This document shows positions 1 through 9,642 of a DNA stretch of 64,000 nucleotides, piece by piece. Position numbers and translations under genes: made by a program. The stretch is from JAFGRU01 sp016934985 (GTDB lineage Bacteria > Desulfobacterota > Desulfuromonadia > Desulfuromonadales > JAAYDE01). The stretch is taken from assembly GCA_963665045.2 (NCBI GenBank), contig CAXXJQ010000003.1, positions 992,001-1,056,000 on the forward strand, written 5' to 3'. The notes under the pieces were generated by a model. It worked only from the letters and a program-made list of their open reading frames with translations, was not told the origin of the DNA and did not search any database. Numbering within the stretch: position 1 is the first letter of the stretch; each line of letters opens with the position of its first letter.

Positions 1-1193
1 AGGTGGCAAATGAGATCAAAACGAAGCCAGCCGGCCCCATCCGCCTGACGGGAATCAGATCAGAGGCCCGGTCCGGTTTTTCCAGGGTGGTATTGGAACT
101 AAGCGGGCCTGTCGAATTTTCCTATAATACTCTCCCCGGCAACGCTGAAAAGAATGTTTCACCTCGTTTATATGTCGATCTTCGCGAGACGACTCGTGTC
201 ACGACAATTCAGTCCAACAAGGTTGTCAATGACCCTATCCTTGACCAGATTCGTACCGGCCAGGCGCGGCCCGATCAGGTCCGGGTCGTTCTTGATCTGC
301 ACGTTCTTCAGGATTTCAGGGTTTTCCCCCTTGATAATCCGGCCCGGCTCGTTATCGATGTAGCCGCTCAAAAAACCGCCTGGCAGGAATCCAATCCTGC
401 TTTGCAGCCGTTGGCTCCTCAGCCGGATCGTATCTCCAAGATCCTTCAGGAAACACCGCTGGTAAAGGACCCGGCTGTCGATTTCACAGCGACCACTCAA
501 AACAGTGAATTGAAGCTGATTGTGGTCGATCCCGGCCATGGCGGCAAAGACCCGGGGGCCATCGGTCCCAACGGCGTTAAAGAAAAGGATGTGGTTCTGG
601 CCATTGGCAAAATCCTGGCCCAGCGCCTCAAAAACGATTTGCAATGCAAGGTTGTTCTGACCCGTGATCGGGATAAGTTTCTTACTCTTGAGGAACGGAC
701 CGGACTGGCCAACCGTCTTAATGCCGACCTCTTCATTTCCGTTCATGCCAATGCCAGTCACAGTAGAAAAACAAGGGGAATAGAGACTTATTACCTCAAT
801 TTCTCAAAAAACGAAGATGCCGCATCCGTGGCGGCGCGTGAAAACGGCATCACGCTCAAAGAGGTCAGTGACCTGGAAATGATTCTTTTTGACCTGATGG
901 CCAACTCCAAAATTAACGAATCGAGCCTTCTTGCCAACAAGGTCCAAAACGGAGTCGTTCGGGAATTGAGCGATAAATACTCACATGTCAAGGATCATGG
1001 TGTCAGGCAGGGGCCTTTTCATGTATTGGTCGGTGCCACCATGCCTTCCATTTTGGTTGAAGCCGCTTACATCAGCAATCATCGCGAAGAAGCGCGTCTG
1101 ACCAGCCGCGCTTATCAGGAGCGCGTCGCCAGGGGTATTGTCAACGGCGTACGCAGCTTTGCCGCAACTCTGGACATGGTGGCCAAAAAATGA
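1..1193 (+). CDS. amiC: N-acetylmuramoyl-L-alanine amidase with AMIN domain (5' partial)
   Basis: Periplasmic zinc amidase that cleaves the amide bond between N-acetylmuramic acid and the stem peptide, used in daughter-cell separation. The visible 396 residues start with an AMIN-type beta-rich region (about residues 12-120, with RVVLELSGPVEF) that targets septal peptidoglycan. The Amidase_3 catalytic domain (about 170-390) follows, with VVDPGHGGKDPGA, the Zn-binding FISVHANA segment and the C-terminal ILVEAAYISN containing the catalytic Glu. The frame is open to the window edge, so the GTG at 3 is probably not the true start; a signal peptide and further N-terminal sequence should lie upstream. 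Its stop overlaps the glnD start (ATGA), suggesting cotranscription. The amiC-like name is family level. Confidence 0.88.
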   Translation, partial: VANEIKTKPAGPIRLTGIRSEARSGFSRVVLELSGPVEFSYNTLPGNAEKNVSPRLYVDLRETTRVTTIQSNKVVNDPILDQIRTGQARPDQVRVVLDLHVLQDFRVFPLDNPARLVIDVAAQKTAWQESNPALQPLAPQPDRISKILQETPLVKDPAVDFTATTQNSELKLIVVDPGHGGKDPGAIGPNGVKEKDVVLAIGKILAQRLKNDLQCKVVLTRDRDKFLTLEERTGLANRLNADLFISVHANASHSRKTRGIETYYLNFSKNEDAASVAARENGITLKEVSDLEMILFDLMANSKINESSLLANKVQNGVVRELSDKYSHVKDHGVRQGPFHVLVGATMPSILVEAAYISNHREEARLTSRAYQERVARGIVNGVRSFAATLDMVAKK

Positions 1194-3901
1194 AGTTGAG
1201 CCGTTTTGTCCAGGAGGTTTTCCCACCCCTTCTTACCCCAGAACAGGATTCCCTGTCTTTTGAAGACAGGCGCGACAAGCTGCTGAAAAAACGTCGTGAA
1301 GGTCTGGAAAAAAGCCGTGAATACATCCTTTCGAGGCACCGCCTGGGGGAAGGTGGCGCCCTGGTTGTTGATGCGCTGACCCTGGTTACTGATGCCTTGC
1401 TCGTCCGTCTTTTCCATGATGTATCGGCAGGGGTTGCCGATCCTGACAACTATCCTATCGCTCTCGTTGCGCTGGGGGGGTATGGGCGGCGGGAACTTAA
1501 TCCTTTCTCCGACATAGACCTGATGTTCCTCTACCAGGGGAAGTCAAGGGACCTGGCCGAAAAAATCGCCAACAGGATGCTCTATCTGATGTGGGATATG
1601 AACCTCGATGTCGGTTACAGCGTTCGCACCCAGGAGGATTGTCTGGAGTTTGCCGACAAGGACAGCACGGTGCACACTGCTCTTCTTGACTCCCGCTTTC
1701 TTATCGGCGATGAGAGCCTTTACCACCATTATGAAAAAGCCGTTCTTGATGTACTCAGAGCCCGCAATACGCAGGTTTTTATCCGTAATAAGATAAGTGA
1801 GATTCAAACCCGTCACCAAAAGTTCGGTTCCTCGGTCTATCTTCTTGAACCCAATCTCAAAGAGGGGAAAGGAGGACTGCGGGAACTGCACACCGCCCTT
1901 TGGGTGGCCAAGGTTAAATTTAAAGTCAATTCCCTGCAGGAACTGGTTTTAAAAGGGGTTATCACCGAGCGTGAAAAAGAGGAGTGGGAAGCGGCATTCA
2001 GCTACCTGTGGCGTATCCGCAACGAGCTGCATTTTCAGTCCCAGCGCAAAAACGACCAGATCCGTTTCAACCACCAGGAAAAAATTGCCCGCTTTTTAGG
2101 ATATAAAGACAATCGGAAAGCCCTGGCCGTTGAGCAGTTCATGCAAGATTATTATACCCACGCCACCCATGTCATGGACCTGGCGTCATCGCTCATCGGC
2201 AAGGCTGCCAATCTCGCTGAGGCCCCCCGTGCCTTTCTGAGCATGTCCCGTAAACGGAAAATCGACGATGTCTTTTATGTCCTTCGCCAGGAGCTGAGAA
2301 CCAGCCGTCAGGATGCTTTCGGGGAAGACCCGAGCCTGTTGATGAAGGTTTTCTGGCTTTCCCAGCGCCATAATGTCGAGCTCAGCTTCCAATTGCAGCA
2401 GATTGTCCGTGAGCATGCGCACCTGATCAACGATAAGGTGCGCCGCAACCCGGAAATCAATAAGATGTTCATGGAAATACTCCGCTACCCCAAACGGGTT
2501 GCGGAAACCTTGCGGTCCATGCATGGACTGCATTTTCTGAATCACTTTTTGCCTGAATTCGCCCGAATCTTCTGCCGCGTTCAACACGATGTCTACCATA
2601 CCTATACGGTTGATATTCACTCCCTTTTTGCTGTTGAGGAGTTTATCAAACTTTGGCAGGGGGATTATCAGGAAAAATATCCCATCTTAAGCCGCGTGGC
2701 CCAGGAAATTGAAAAGAGGGAACTTCTCCTTCTCGCCATTCTTTTCCACGATGTCGGTAAAGGGGAGGGTGGCAACCACTCCGGAATTGGGGCCGAGATG
2801 ACCCGCACAGCATCCCGTCGCCTCGGTCTTGGCAAAGAGGATAGCCAGCGTCTCGAATTTCTCGTCCGTCATCACCTGGAAATGGCTCATATCGCACAGC
2901 GCCGGGATTTGAGTGACGACCGCCTGATTATCGAGTTTGCCCGTCTCATGGGTATGAGCGAAAACCTGCGCATGCTTTATCTTTTGACTTTTGCCGATTT
3001 AATGGCCGTCGGTCCCGAAGTCATGACCCCCTGGAAAGCCTATCTTCTGGGCGAACTCTACGAAAAATCGTTTTTGATTTTGGAAAAAGGCGAATTTGCC
3101 TTGGAAAAGCGTTCCGAAAAGGTTCGCAAACGCAAAAAAAAGATTGCCGAGATCCTTTCCGAGGACTATGGCGAAAGACGTATCAAGGACGAATTAAAGC
3201 ATCTCGACACCCGCTACGTGCTTTCTTACTCGGCCCGGGAAATTTCTGAACATCTGCGGGTCCTTTTCAACCGAGGGGAAAAAACCCTGGCCATGCAGGT
3301 AGACCCCGAGCCGGAAGCTGACTGTTCCCGGGTAATTGTTTCGACCCTTGATTATCCCGGGCTTTTTTCAAATGTCGCCGGAGTACTCGCCGCCGCCGGG
3401 ATCAACATTCTGAGCGCCCAGATTTACACCTTCAAAAATGGTGTTGCCGTAGATATTCTGCGGGCCAACAGTAACCGGGGAAAAATCGTCGACGATGAGG
3501 AAAAATGGCATAAGGTCGAAAAGGCTTTAACAGGAGTCATCGAGGGTCGGCTTCAGGTTCATGAGTTGGTTCGTAAACGCAAACGGGAGCCGCTTTATCC
3601 CGCTGCCCATAAACCGCGTTTTTCCGCCCGGGTTGAGATCGACAACGAGGTTTCCCAAAAATATACCGTCATTGATCTTTTTACTGATGACCGTATCGGC
3701 TTGCTTTACGATATCACCCGGACTCTTGCCATCCTTAATCTGACCATCGGTGTCTCGAAGATTTCGACCAAAGGTGATCAGGTTGCAGACACCTTTTATG
3801 TTCAGGATATTTTTGGGGACAAAATTACCCAGCCTGCAAAAATCGAGGAACTCCGTCGAGAACTATTAGGTGTTCTCCAGGGAGAAAACGGGGGGAAATA
3901 A
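1190..3901 (+). CDS. glnD: [Protein-PII] uridylyltransferase / uridylyl-removing enzyme
   Basis: Bifunctional nitrogen sensor that uridylylates PII when glutamine is low and deuridylylates it when glutamine is high. The 903 residues match the family length (about 890). The nucleotidyltransferase domain shows GGYGRRELNPFSDID (about residues 96-110, metal-binding Asp pair). A central HD domain carries FHDVGKGEGGNHSG (about 518-531), the deuridylylation site. Two C-terminal ACT domains (about 710-790 and 810-890) sense glutamine. The ATG overlaps the amidase stop and the stop overlaps the xerD ATG, so the three genes are translationally coupled. Identification is secure; the PII gene itself is not in the window. 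Confidence 0.96.
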   Translation: MKLSRFVQEVFPPLLTPEQDSLSFEDRRDKLLKKRREGLEKSREYILSRHRLGEGGALVVDALTLVTDALLVRLFHDVSAGVADPDNYPIALVALGGYGRRELNPFSDIDLMFLYQGKSRDLAEKIANRMLYLMWDMNLDVGYSVRTQEDCLEFADKDSTVHTALLDSRFLIGDESLYHHYEKAVLDVLRARNTQVFIRNKISEIQTRHQKFGSSVYLLEPNLKEGKGGLRELHTALWVAKVKFKVNSLQELVLKGVITEREKEEWEAAFSYLWRIRNELHFQSQRKNDQIRFNHQEKIARFLGYKDNRKALAVEQFMQDYYTHATHVMDLASSLIGKAANLAEAPRAFLSMSRKRKIDDVFYVLRQELRTSRQDAFGEDPSLLMKVFWLSQRHNVELSFQLQQIVREHAHLINDKVRRNPEINKMFMEILRYPKRVAETLRSMHGLHFLNHFLPEFARIFCRVQHDVYHTYTVDIHSLFAVEEFIKLWQGDYQEKYPILSRVAQEIEKRELLLLAILFHDVGKGEGGNHSGIGAEMTRTASRRLGLGKEDSQRLEFLVRHHLEMAHIAQRRDLSDDRLIIEFARLMGMSENLRMLYLLTFADLMAVGPEVMTPWKAYLLGELYEKSFLILEKGEFALEKRSEKVRKRKKKIAEILSEDYGERRIKDELKHLDTRYVLSYSAREISEHLRVLFNRGEKTLAMQVDPEPEADCSRVIVSTLDYPGLFSNVAGVLAAAGINILSAQIYTFKNGVAVDILRANSNRGKIVDDEEKWHKVEKALTGVIEGRLQVHELVRKRKREPLYPAAHKPRFSARVEIDNEVSQKYTVIDLFTDDRIGLLYDITRTLAILNLTIGVSKISTKGDQVADTFYVQDIFGDKITQPAKIEELRRELLGVLQGENGGK

Positions 3902-4788
3902 TGGACCGCAGTCTCGATCTTTTTCTCAACTACCTGACAGTCGAACGGGGTCTTTCCCGCAATACTCTGGAGGCCTACGGAAGGGACCTCGGCGGGTATC
4001 TGGATTTTCTTGAGAATCAGGGGGGGGCTTCCTTGCAAGAGGTGACCCCGGTGCGCATCCTCTATTTCCTCAGCTATTTGCAGGGCAGAGGACTTTCCCC
4101 AAGAAGCCGGGCCAGAGCCCTGGTGGCCTTGCGCATGTTTCACAAATTTCTTTTGGCAGAAGGTATCTGCACGGAAAATCCCGCAGCCAGAATCGAAGCT
4201 CCCCAGACTGTTCAAGTCCTGCCGGATGTTCTGACTCCCAGCGAAGTAGACCGCCTTTTGGGCGTAGTCTGCACTGATTCCCCTCTTAATTTGCGCGATC
4301 GTGCCATGCTTGAATTGCTGTATGCCACCGGCTTGCGGGTCTCGGAACTGATCGCTTTGAGGTTCAAGGATTTGCAGCTCGATGTCGGCTATCTGGTGGC
4401 ATTTGGAAAACGCAACAAGCAGAGAGTCGTTCCCATCGGCGAGTCGGCCAGGGAGGCCTTAAAGCAATACCTTGATGAGGGGCGTTGCCTGCTTTGCAAA
4501 AATGAGTCGACTGATTTCATTTTTCTCAATCAGTCTGGGAAAAGCTTGACACGGCAGGGTTTCTGGAAGATCATTAAGCGCCGCGCCAGTCAGGCCGGGA
4601 TTACAAAAAACATTATGCCGCATACCCTCAGGCATTCCTTTGCGACCCATCTTCTCGATAATGGGGCTGACCTTCGGTCCGTCCAGACCATGTTGGGTCA
4701 TGCTGATATTTCTACTGTTCAGATTTATACTCATGTCACTCGGGAACGCCTGAAGCAGATCCATAAAGAATATCACCCGCGGGGATAA
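3901..4788 (+). CDS. xerD: Tyrosine recombinase XerD-type
   Basis: Site-specific tyrosine recombinase; with a XerC partner it resolves chromosome dimers at dif. At 295 residues it has the family length, an N-terminal SAM-like core-binding domain (residues 5-90) and a catalytic domain (110-290). Catalytic residues are all visible: Arg146 in ATGLRVSEL, Lys170 in FGKRNKQRV, His241/Arg244 in HTLRHSFATH, His267 in LGHADIS and nucleophile Tyr276 in QIYTHVT. It overlaps glnD by one base and apgM follows 50 bases later. Housekeeping context and intact length favour XerD/XerC over a phage integrase; XerD rather than XerC is a judgement from sequence style. Confidence 0.9.
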   Translation: MDRSLDLFLNYLTVERGLSRNTLEAYGRDLGGYLDFLENQGGASLQEVTPVRILYFLSYLQGRGLSPRSRARALVALRMFHKFLLAEGICTENPAARIEAPQTVQVLPDVLTPSEVDRLLGVVCTDSPLNLRDRAMLELLYATGLRVSELIALRFKDLQLDVGYLVAFGKRNKQRVVPIGESAREALKQYLDEGRCLLCKNESTDFIFLNQSGKSLTRQGFWKIIKRRASQAGITKNIMPHTLRHSFATHLLDNGADLRSVQTMLGHADISTVQIYTHVTRERLKQIHKEYHPRG

Positions 4789-4838
4789 ATCAAACACCTA
4801 AGAGGTTTCCATACCGTTTTCCCTTTTTTGAGGAATGT

Positions 4839-6044
4839 ATGAAATATATTGTATTGCTTGGCGACGGAATGTCTGACGAACCGATTCCGGAACTGGGTGG
4901 GAAGACCCCTTTGGAGCAGGCACACACGCCTTTTATGGACAAATTGGCGCAGGCCGGTGAAACCGGCCTGGTCCATACAATTCCAGCCGGATTCCAGCCA
5001 GGCAGTGATGTGGCCAACCTGTCGGTTTTTGGTTATGACCCTCGTAACTGCTACACGGGCCGCTCCCCTCTGGAGGCCGCCAGTATGGGCATCCAACTGG
5101 GGCCCGAGGATGTCGCCTTCCGACTTAATCTGGTTTATCTCGATGCTGTTGAAGATGAAATTCGCATGGGCGATTTCTCCGCCGGTCATATCAGCAGCGA
5201 GGAGGGCGCTCAGCTTGTTAAGGTTCTTCAGGATGAATTCGGTGGCGGGCAATTCAATTTTTACCCTGGCGTCAGTTATCGCCATCTCATGGTCTGGAAG
5301 AATGGTGTCGACGATCTGGAACTGACACCTCCCCATGACATCATCGGCCAGAATATTCTCCAATACCTGCCTCAGAATAGTGGTGCCAAACATCTTATCC
5401 TGTTGATGAATTCTTCCCAGCTGTTATTTGCAACTCATGACGTGAATCTGGCCAGGATGGAAAAAGGTCAGTTGCCTGCCAATTCCATCTGGCTTTGGGG
5501 GCAGGGGCGTGCGCCGGTTATGTCCACCATGAGGGAAAAGTACGGTATTTCAGGCGCGGTCATTTCCGCCGTCGATCTGATCAAAGGGATTGGAGTATAT
5601 GCGGGCCTCGATGTTATTGATGTCCCCGGAGCCACTGGTTATCTGGACACCGATTACCGGGGTAAAGCGGAGGCGGCGCTGGAGGCATTGAAAACCCGGG
5701 ATTTTGTCTATGTCCATGTTGAGGCACCTGATGAGGCGGGTCACGAAGGTAGTTTGGAAAAGAAAATCCAGGCCATCGAGGATTTTGACCGTCTCACCGT
5801 CGGAACCGTTGTCGAAAATATCGACAAACTTGGAGATTATCGAATTCTTGTGCTGCCCGATCACCCGACCCCTCTTGCCCTAAGGACTCACAGCGCCGAT
5901 CCGGTTCCTTTTACCCTTTTCGGGTCTCGGAGCGAATACGTTCCCACCGGGGCTGTCGAGGGTTATAGCGAGAGAGCCGCTGCTTCTACCAACGTCGTTT
6001 GCGAAGAGGGCCATCGGCTGATGGATGCTCTTTTGAAAAAATAA
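4839..6044 (+). CDS. apgM: 2,3-bisphosphoglycerate-independent phosphoglycerate mutase, archaeal (ApgM) type
   Basis: Interconverts 3- and 2-phosphoglycerate in glycolysis/gluconeogenesis. It belongs to the alkaline-phosphatase-like metalloenzyme superfamily, ApgM branch, about 400 residues and distinct from the 510-residue GpmI. Visible motifs: KYIVLLGDGMSDEP at the N-terminus (metal-binding Asp9), GSDVANLSVFGYDP (residues 55-68, phosphoserine region), HVEAPDEAGHEG (about 290) and the metal-binding VLPDHPTP near 335. The start is ATG after a run containing GAGGA (TTTTTTGAGGAATGTATG). It follows xerD closely and is separated from the next gene by about 250 bases. Confidence 0.93.
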   Translation: MKYIVLLGDGMSDEPIPELGGKTPLEQAHTPFMDKLAQAGETGLVHTIPAGFQPGSDVANLSVFGYDPRNCYTGRSPLEAASMGIQLGPEDVAFRLNLVYLDAVEDEIRMGDFSAGHISSEEGAQLVKVLQDEFGGGQFNFYPGVSYRHLMVWKNGVDDLELTPPHDIIGQNILQYLPQNSGAKHLILLMNSSQLLFATHDVNLARMEKGQLPANSIWLWGQGRAPVMSTMREKYGISGAVISAVDLIKGIGVYAGLDVIDVPGATGYLDTDYRGKAEAALEALKTRDFVYVHVEAPDEAGHEGSLEKKIQAIEDFDRLTVGTVVENIDKLGDYRILVLPDHPTPLALRTHSADPVPFTLFGSRSEYVPTGAVEGYSERAAASTNVVCEEGHRLMDALLKK

Positions 6045-6291
6045 AAAAAACAATGTCTTAGAAATTTATCCAAGAAAATACGTGAGCTTTTCAGGCTTGG
6101 GTGATTTGATTTGCTGCCCATTTGATTTTTCAGGTTTCCCTGTTTGCAGGCAGGTCTGTTTTCGATAATAATCAGGATAATTTTTCATCTGACGTTGCTC
6201 GGGCTTGATATTCACCTCGAATTAGATTATTTTTTTATAGGATTTTTGGACGCAGTCATTTTTGAGCCTTTTTAAAATTGGGGAGAATGCT

Positions 6292-6630
6292 ATGACGTTT
6301 GTTGCCTTTTTGATCTGGGTATTAATTGTAGCGGGCACAGGCTACATGCTTTGGAAACTGGTTTTTGAGGGCCGGGTTTGCAAGAAGGAAGAGCCTGAGC
6401 CCATGGCAGTAAAAACCGAACAATCCGATAGCGAATCCACTGAAGAAGGTCAGCCGGAGGAGTTCACCAGCGATGTCGCCGGTGGCCCGGAGGAGGCATC
6501 GGAAGATGAGGAAAAGAGTCCTGAAGAGGGCGAGGTGCTTGAGGGGGAGGTCGTTGAAGAGGAAGCTGTTGAAGAAGAAGAAAAATCGGCGGCCGAAGAA
6601 GAAACTGAGGAGCCCGAAAAAGAAAAATAG
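6292..6630 (+). CDS. Small single-pass membrane protein with glutamate-rich tail
   Basis: Unrecognised 112-residue protein. One hydrophobic segment (about residues 2-22, TFVAFLIWVLIVAGTGYMLW) suggests a membrane anchor, followed by a short basic stretch and then about 75 residues very rich in Glu, with Val, Ser and Lys, ending in Lys. The start at 6292 is chosen because GGGGAG lies 7 bases upstream; an in-frame TTG at 6262 would add 10 residues. A strong rho-independent terminator follows directly, so it is probably a single-gene unit. The low-complexity acidic tail may be an artefact-prone region for homology searches. No function is proposed. Confidence 0.6.
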   Translation: MTFVAFLIWVLIVAGTGYMLWKLVFEGRVCKKEEPEPMAVKTEQSDSESTEEGQPEEFTSDVAGGPEEASEDEEKSPEEGEVLEGEVVEEEAVEEEEKSAAEEETEEPEKEK

Positions 6631-6649
6631 AACCTGGTCGATCATCATG

Positions 6650-6675
6650 AAACCCGCCCCGGCGGGTTTTTTTTA
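6650..6675 (+). terminator. Rho-independent terminator after the acidic membrane protein
   Basis: A GC-rich inverted repeat, AAACCCGCC and GGCGGGTTT separated by CC, is followed immediately by a run of T. It lies 20 bases past the stop codon at 6630. Confidence 0.85.
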
Positions 6676-6810
6676 TGCCTTTTTACGGCGGAAAAAGGGT
6701 GGCGCAGGATAATCCCGAGAGGGAAATTCGTTGATATTTCGTTTTAAATCCTGTATGTACCCTCCCAAAAGAAGGTCCTTTTTTTCTGTCTGAAACGAAT
6801 AGGAAATTCT

Positions 6811-8580
6811 ATGGAGAAAAAAATTTTATCCGGCAACGAAGCCATTGCCAGAGGTGCCTATGAAGCTGGCGTCAATCTGGCTGTCGGCTATCCGGGCACA
6901 CCATCCACAGAAATTTTGGAAAACATGTCCCGGTTCAAAGACGAAGTTTACTGCGAATGGTCGCCCAATGAAAAGGTGGCTTTCGAAGTTGCCGCCGGCG
7001 CATCATTGAGTGCTGCCCGGTGCCTGGTGACCATGAAGCATGTCGGGCTCAATGTTGCAGCCGACCCTTTGATGACCCTTGCGTATACAGGTGTCGTCGG
7101 CGGTTTCGTTGCCTGCGTGGCCGATGACCCCGGCATGCATTCCTCCCAGAACGAACAGGACACCCGGCATTTTGCTCGCTTTGCCAAAGTTCCTTTGCTC
7201 GAACCAAGCGATTCTCAGGAAGCTTACGACTTCATGAAGCTCGGGATAGAGCTATCTGAGAAATTCACCATTCCGGTTATCCTTCGCTCTACCACCCGTA
7301 TCAGCCATTCCCGCGGTCAGGTTGTTCTTGGAAAACGCCAGGAAGCGGAACGGCCCATCGGCTTTGAAAAGGATCCGCCGCGTTTTGTGCCGGTTCCGGT
7401 CTGGGGCCGTAAAATGCGCATCAGGCTGGAGGAAAAGCTGGAGAAAATGCGTGCATTGGTAAACCGGCATCCTGCCAATCGCATTGAATGGCGGGAGCGC
7501 AAGCTCGGCATTGTTGCATCCGGAATCGCCTACCAGTATGCCAGGGAGGTTTTTCCCGAAGCTTCGGTGCTCAAGCTCGGCTGGTCTTTCCCGTTTGCCG
7601 ATGATTTGATCCGTGAATTTTGTAGCGGAGTGGAGCAGGTCCTGGTGGTTGAGGAACTGGAAGACATTCTTGAAGAGCACATCCGCGCCCTTGGCATCGA
7701 TTGCATCGGCAAAGAGGTGGTCCCTGCTATCGGCGAGCTGTCCACCGATGTCCTCCTGGCGAGTCGGGCCCGTCTTGAAGGCCGCCAAGCAACCGAACCT
7801 CAAACATCGGTGTTGCCCGAGGTCGAAGATCTTCCGGCCAGGCCTCCGGTCCTCTGTGCCGGCTGCCCTCATCGGGCCGTTTTTTATGCCCTTGGGCGTT
7901 TTGATGTCGTGGTTACCGGTGATATCGGCTGTTACAGTTTGGGTACTTTCGATCCTCTCAACCGCATCGATACTATTCTCTGCATGGGGGGCGGGGTCTC
8001 CATGGCCCATGGTATGGACCGTGCCGGTGATCCGCGCCCGGTTGTCGGGATTGTCGGCGACTCGACCTTTTTTCATTCGGGTATTACCGGGCTTCTTGAT
8101 ATTGCCTATAACCGTGGCGGTTCCACCACTATCGTTCTTGATAACCGTACTACGGCAATGACCGGTCACCAGTGCAATCCCGGAACGGGTACCACTCTTA
8201 TGGGTGAGAAAGTCCAGGCTGCATCCATTGAGGCTATCGGCAAGGCTTGTGGCATTGAAAACGTGGTGACCCTTGACCCGTATAAAATGGAAGATTGCAT
8301 GGATGTCCTGAAACAGGCTATTGAATCTCCCGAAGCCTGGCTGATTGTCGTGCGGGCAGCCTGTCCCCTTCATGCCCGGAAAAAACTTGGATCGACCCTG
8401 AGGGTTGACGAAGCGCTTTGTATCGCCTGCGGCAAATGTTTGAATCTGGGCTGCCCCGCAATCGAAGGAGGGGGCGGCAAACCTCGGGTCAATCCGCTTC
8501 TGTGCAGCGGTTGTGGCATGTGCCGTCAGGTCTGTCCGGTTGATGCATTTGTTGATGGTGAGGAGGCTTGTCATGACTGA
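6811..8580 (+). CDS. iorA: Indolepyruvate:ferredoxin oxidoreductase, alpha subunit
   Basis: Thiamine diphosphate- and iron-sulfur-dependent subunit that oxidatively decarboxylates aryl pyruvates (indolepyruvate, phenylpyruvate) to aryl-CoA with ferredoxin as acceptor, in anaerobic aromatic amino acid metabolism. 589 residues. The N-terminus has a pyrimidine-binding domain (AVGYPGTPSTEILENM, about 25-40). The ThDP-binding part carries CAGCPHRAVFYALG (about 348-361), GDIGCYSLG and IVGDSTFFHSGITG. Two C-terminal 4Fe-4S clusters follow: CIACGKCLNLGCP (about 538-550) and CSGCGMCRQVCP (about 566-577). The ATG is preceded by AGGAAA. iorB overlaps the end of the gene by 8 bases. Confidence 0.95.
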   Translation: MEKKILSGNEAIARGAYEAGVNLAVGYPGTPSTEILENMSRFKDEVYCEWSPNEKVAFEVAAGASLSAARCLVTMKHVGLNVAADPLMTLAYTGVVGGFVACVADDPGMHSSQNEQDTRHFARFAKVPLLEPSDSQEAYDFMKLGIELSEKFTIPVILRSTTRISHSRGQVVLGKRQEAERPIGFEKDPPRFVPVPVWGRKMRIRLEEKLEKMRALVNRHPANRIEWRERKLGIVASGIAYQYAREVFPEASVLKLGWSFPFADDLIREFCSGVEQVLVVEELEDILEEHIRALGIDCIGKEVVPAIGELSTDVLLASRARLEGRQATEPQTSVLPEVEDLPARPPVLCAGCPHRAVFYALGRFDVVVTGDIGCYSLGTFDPLNRIDTILCMGGGVSMAHGMDRAGDPRPVVGIVGDSTFFHSGITGLLDIAYNRGGSTTIVLDNRTTAMTGHQCNPGTGTTLMGEKVQAASIEAIGKACGIENVVTLDPYKMEDCMDVLKQAIESPEAWLIVVRAACPLHARKKLGSTLRVDEALCIACGKCLNLGCPAIEGGGGKPRVNPLLCSGCGMCRQVCPVDAFVDGEEACHD

Positions 8581-9160
8581 GCAAGGGGTTACCAGTGTCG
8601 TTTTGGTCGGAGTCGGCGGCCAGGGCATTCTTCTCGGAAGCGAAATCATTGCCGAAGCCGCCCTTCTTGCCGGTTTCGAGGTTAAAACCAATGAGGTTCA
8701 CGGCATGGCCCAGCGCGGTGGTTCGGTCATTGCCCAGATTCGGTACGGGCGAGAAGTGTTTGGCCCCCTGGTCCCTGTGGGCAGCGCCCAGGTTCTGGCC
8801 AGCCTGGAGAAAATAGAGGCCTTGCGTTTCCATCGTTTTCTTGCGCCTGACGGAGTCGCCGTGGTGTCAAAACAGGAAATTGTTCCCGTTACGGTGTCCG
8901 GTGGCAAAGCAACATACCCTCAAGATGCGGACCAGCGTCTGGAACGGGTTTTTCCGCGTCTGCTGTGCGTGGATGCCTTGGAAATTGCCGAACGTCTCGG
9001 CAGCCCGCGGTCTGCCAATGTTGTAGTTCTCGGAGCGCTTTCCGGTTATTTGGCCCTGGATAACGCCATATGGGAAGAGGCCATGCGTTTGCGGGTAAAA
9101 CCGCAATTTCTTGATGTCAACCTGCAAGCGTTCTCCGCCGGGCAGGAATTGGCTCGGTAA
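8573..9160 (+). CDS. iorB: Indolepyruvate:ferredoxin oxidoreductase, beta subunit
   Basis: Gamma-type catalytic partner of IorA. The 195-residue protein starts MTEQGVTSVVLVGVGGQG, whose GVGGQG loop is characteristic of the 2-oxoacid:ferredoxin oxidoreductase gamma domain, followed by EVHGMAQRGGSV (about residues 41-52), also family-typical. The ATG at 8573 is preferred over an upstream in-frame GTG (8513) because GAGGAGG lies just upstream and the extra 20 residues would overlap the IorA ferredoxin domain. Translational coupling to iorA is expected. Confidence 0.93.
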   Translation: MTEQGVTSVVLVGVGGQGILLGSEIIAEAALLAGFEVKTNEVHGMAQRGGSVIAQIRYGREVFGPLVPVGSAQVLASLEKIEALRFHRFLAPDGVAVVSKQEIVPVTVSGGKATYPQDADQRLERVFPRLLCVDALEIAERLGSPRSANVVVLGALSGYLALDNAIWEEAMRLRVKPQFLDVNLQAFSAGQELAR

Positions 9161-9222
9161 AATGAACCTGCTTGCGGACCAGGGAGACTTAAAACCTAAC
9201 ACTTAAAACTTAAAACTAATTC

Positions 9223-9642
9223 ATGATTCCGGTCGAATTCATCAAACTCGAAAAACCTGAAAAGGCCCGCCATTGCTGCCTTTTGGCTGAAGAATTTTTC
9301 AGCCGGGGAAAACGGGTTCTGATTGTGGTCAAAGACGAGGAACAGGGAAAAGTTCTCGACCAATTTATCTGGACCTGGCGAAAAACCTCTTTTATCCCCC
9401 ATGCCTTTTTACATGGGGAGGAAGATGAGACCGTTGAGCCGATTCTTATCAGCACCGGCAAAAATCGCGACTTCGGGGCTTCCGTCTTGATTATGGCCGA
9501 GCCCTGTCCACTCGAATTTATCCGTCGCTTTGAACAAGCTTGTGATTTCGCCGAGCTTTATGATCGTGCTTTACACGAGGAATCGCGCAAACGTTTTATT
9601 CTTTATCGGGAAAATGGCTTTGAGCCCCACATGCGGGAATAA
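9223..9642 (+). CDS. holC: DNA polymerase III chi subunit (HolC family)
   Basis: Clamp-loader accessory protein linking the polymerase III tau/psi complex to single-strand DNA-binding protein. The 139-residue protein resembles HolC in length and layout: the N-terminal VEFIKLEKPEKARHCCLLAE segment, RVLIVVKDEEQGKVLDQFIW in the middle, and the ERFEQACDFAELYD-like end, here RRFEQACDFAELYDRALHEE (about 104-123). The assignment rests on pattern recognition in a divergent family, hence the moderate score. Its end overlaps the likely rsmE start. Confidence 0.78.
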   Translation: MIPVEFIKLEKPEKARHCCLLAEEFFSRGKRVLIVVKDEEQGKVLDQFIWTWRKTSFIPHAFLHGEEDETVEPILISTGKNRDFGASVLIMAEPCPLEFIRRFEQACDFAELYDRALHEESRKRFILYRENGFEPHMRE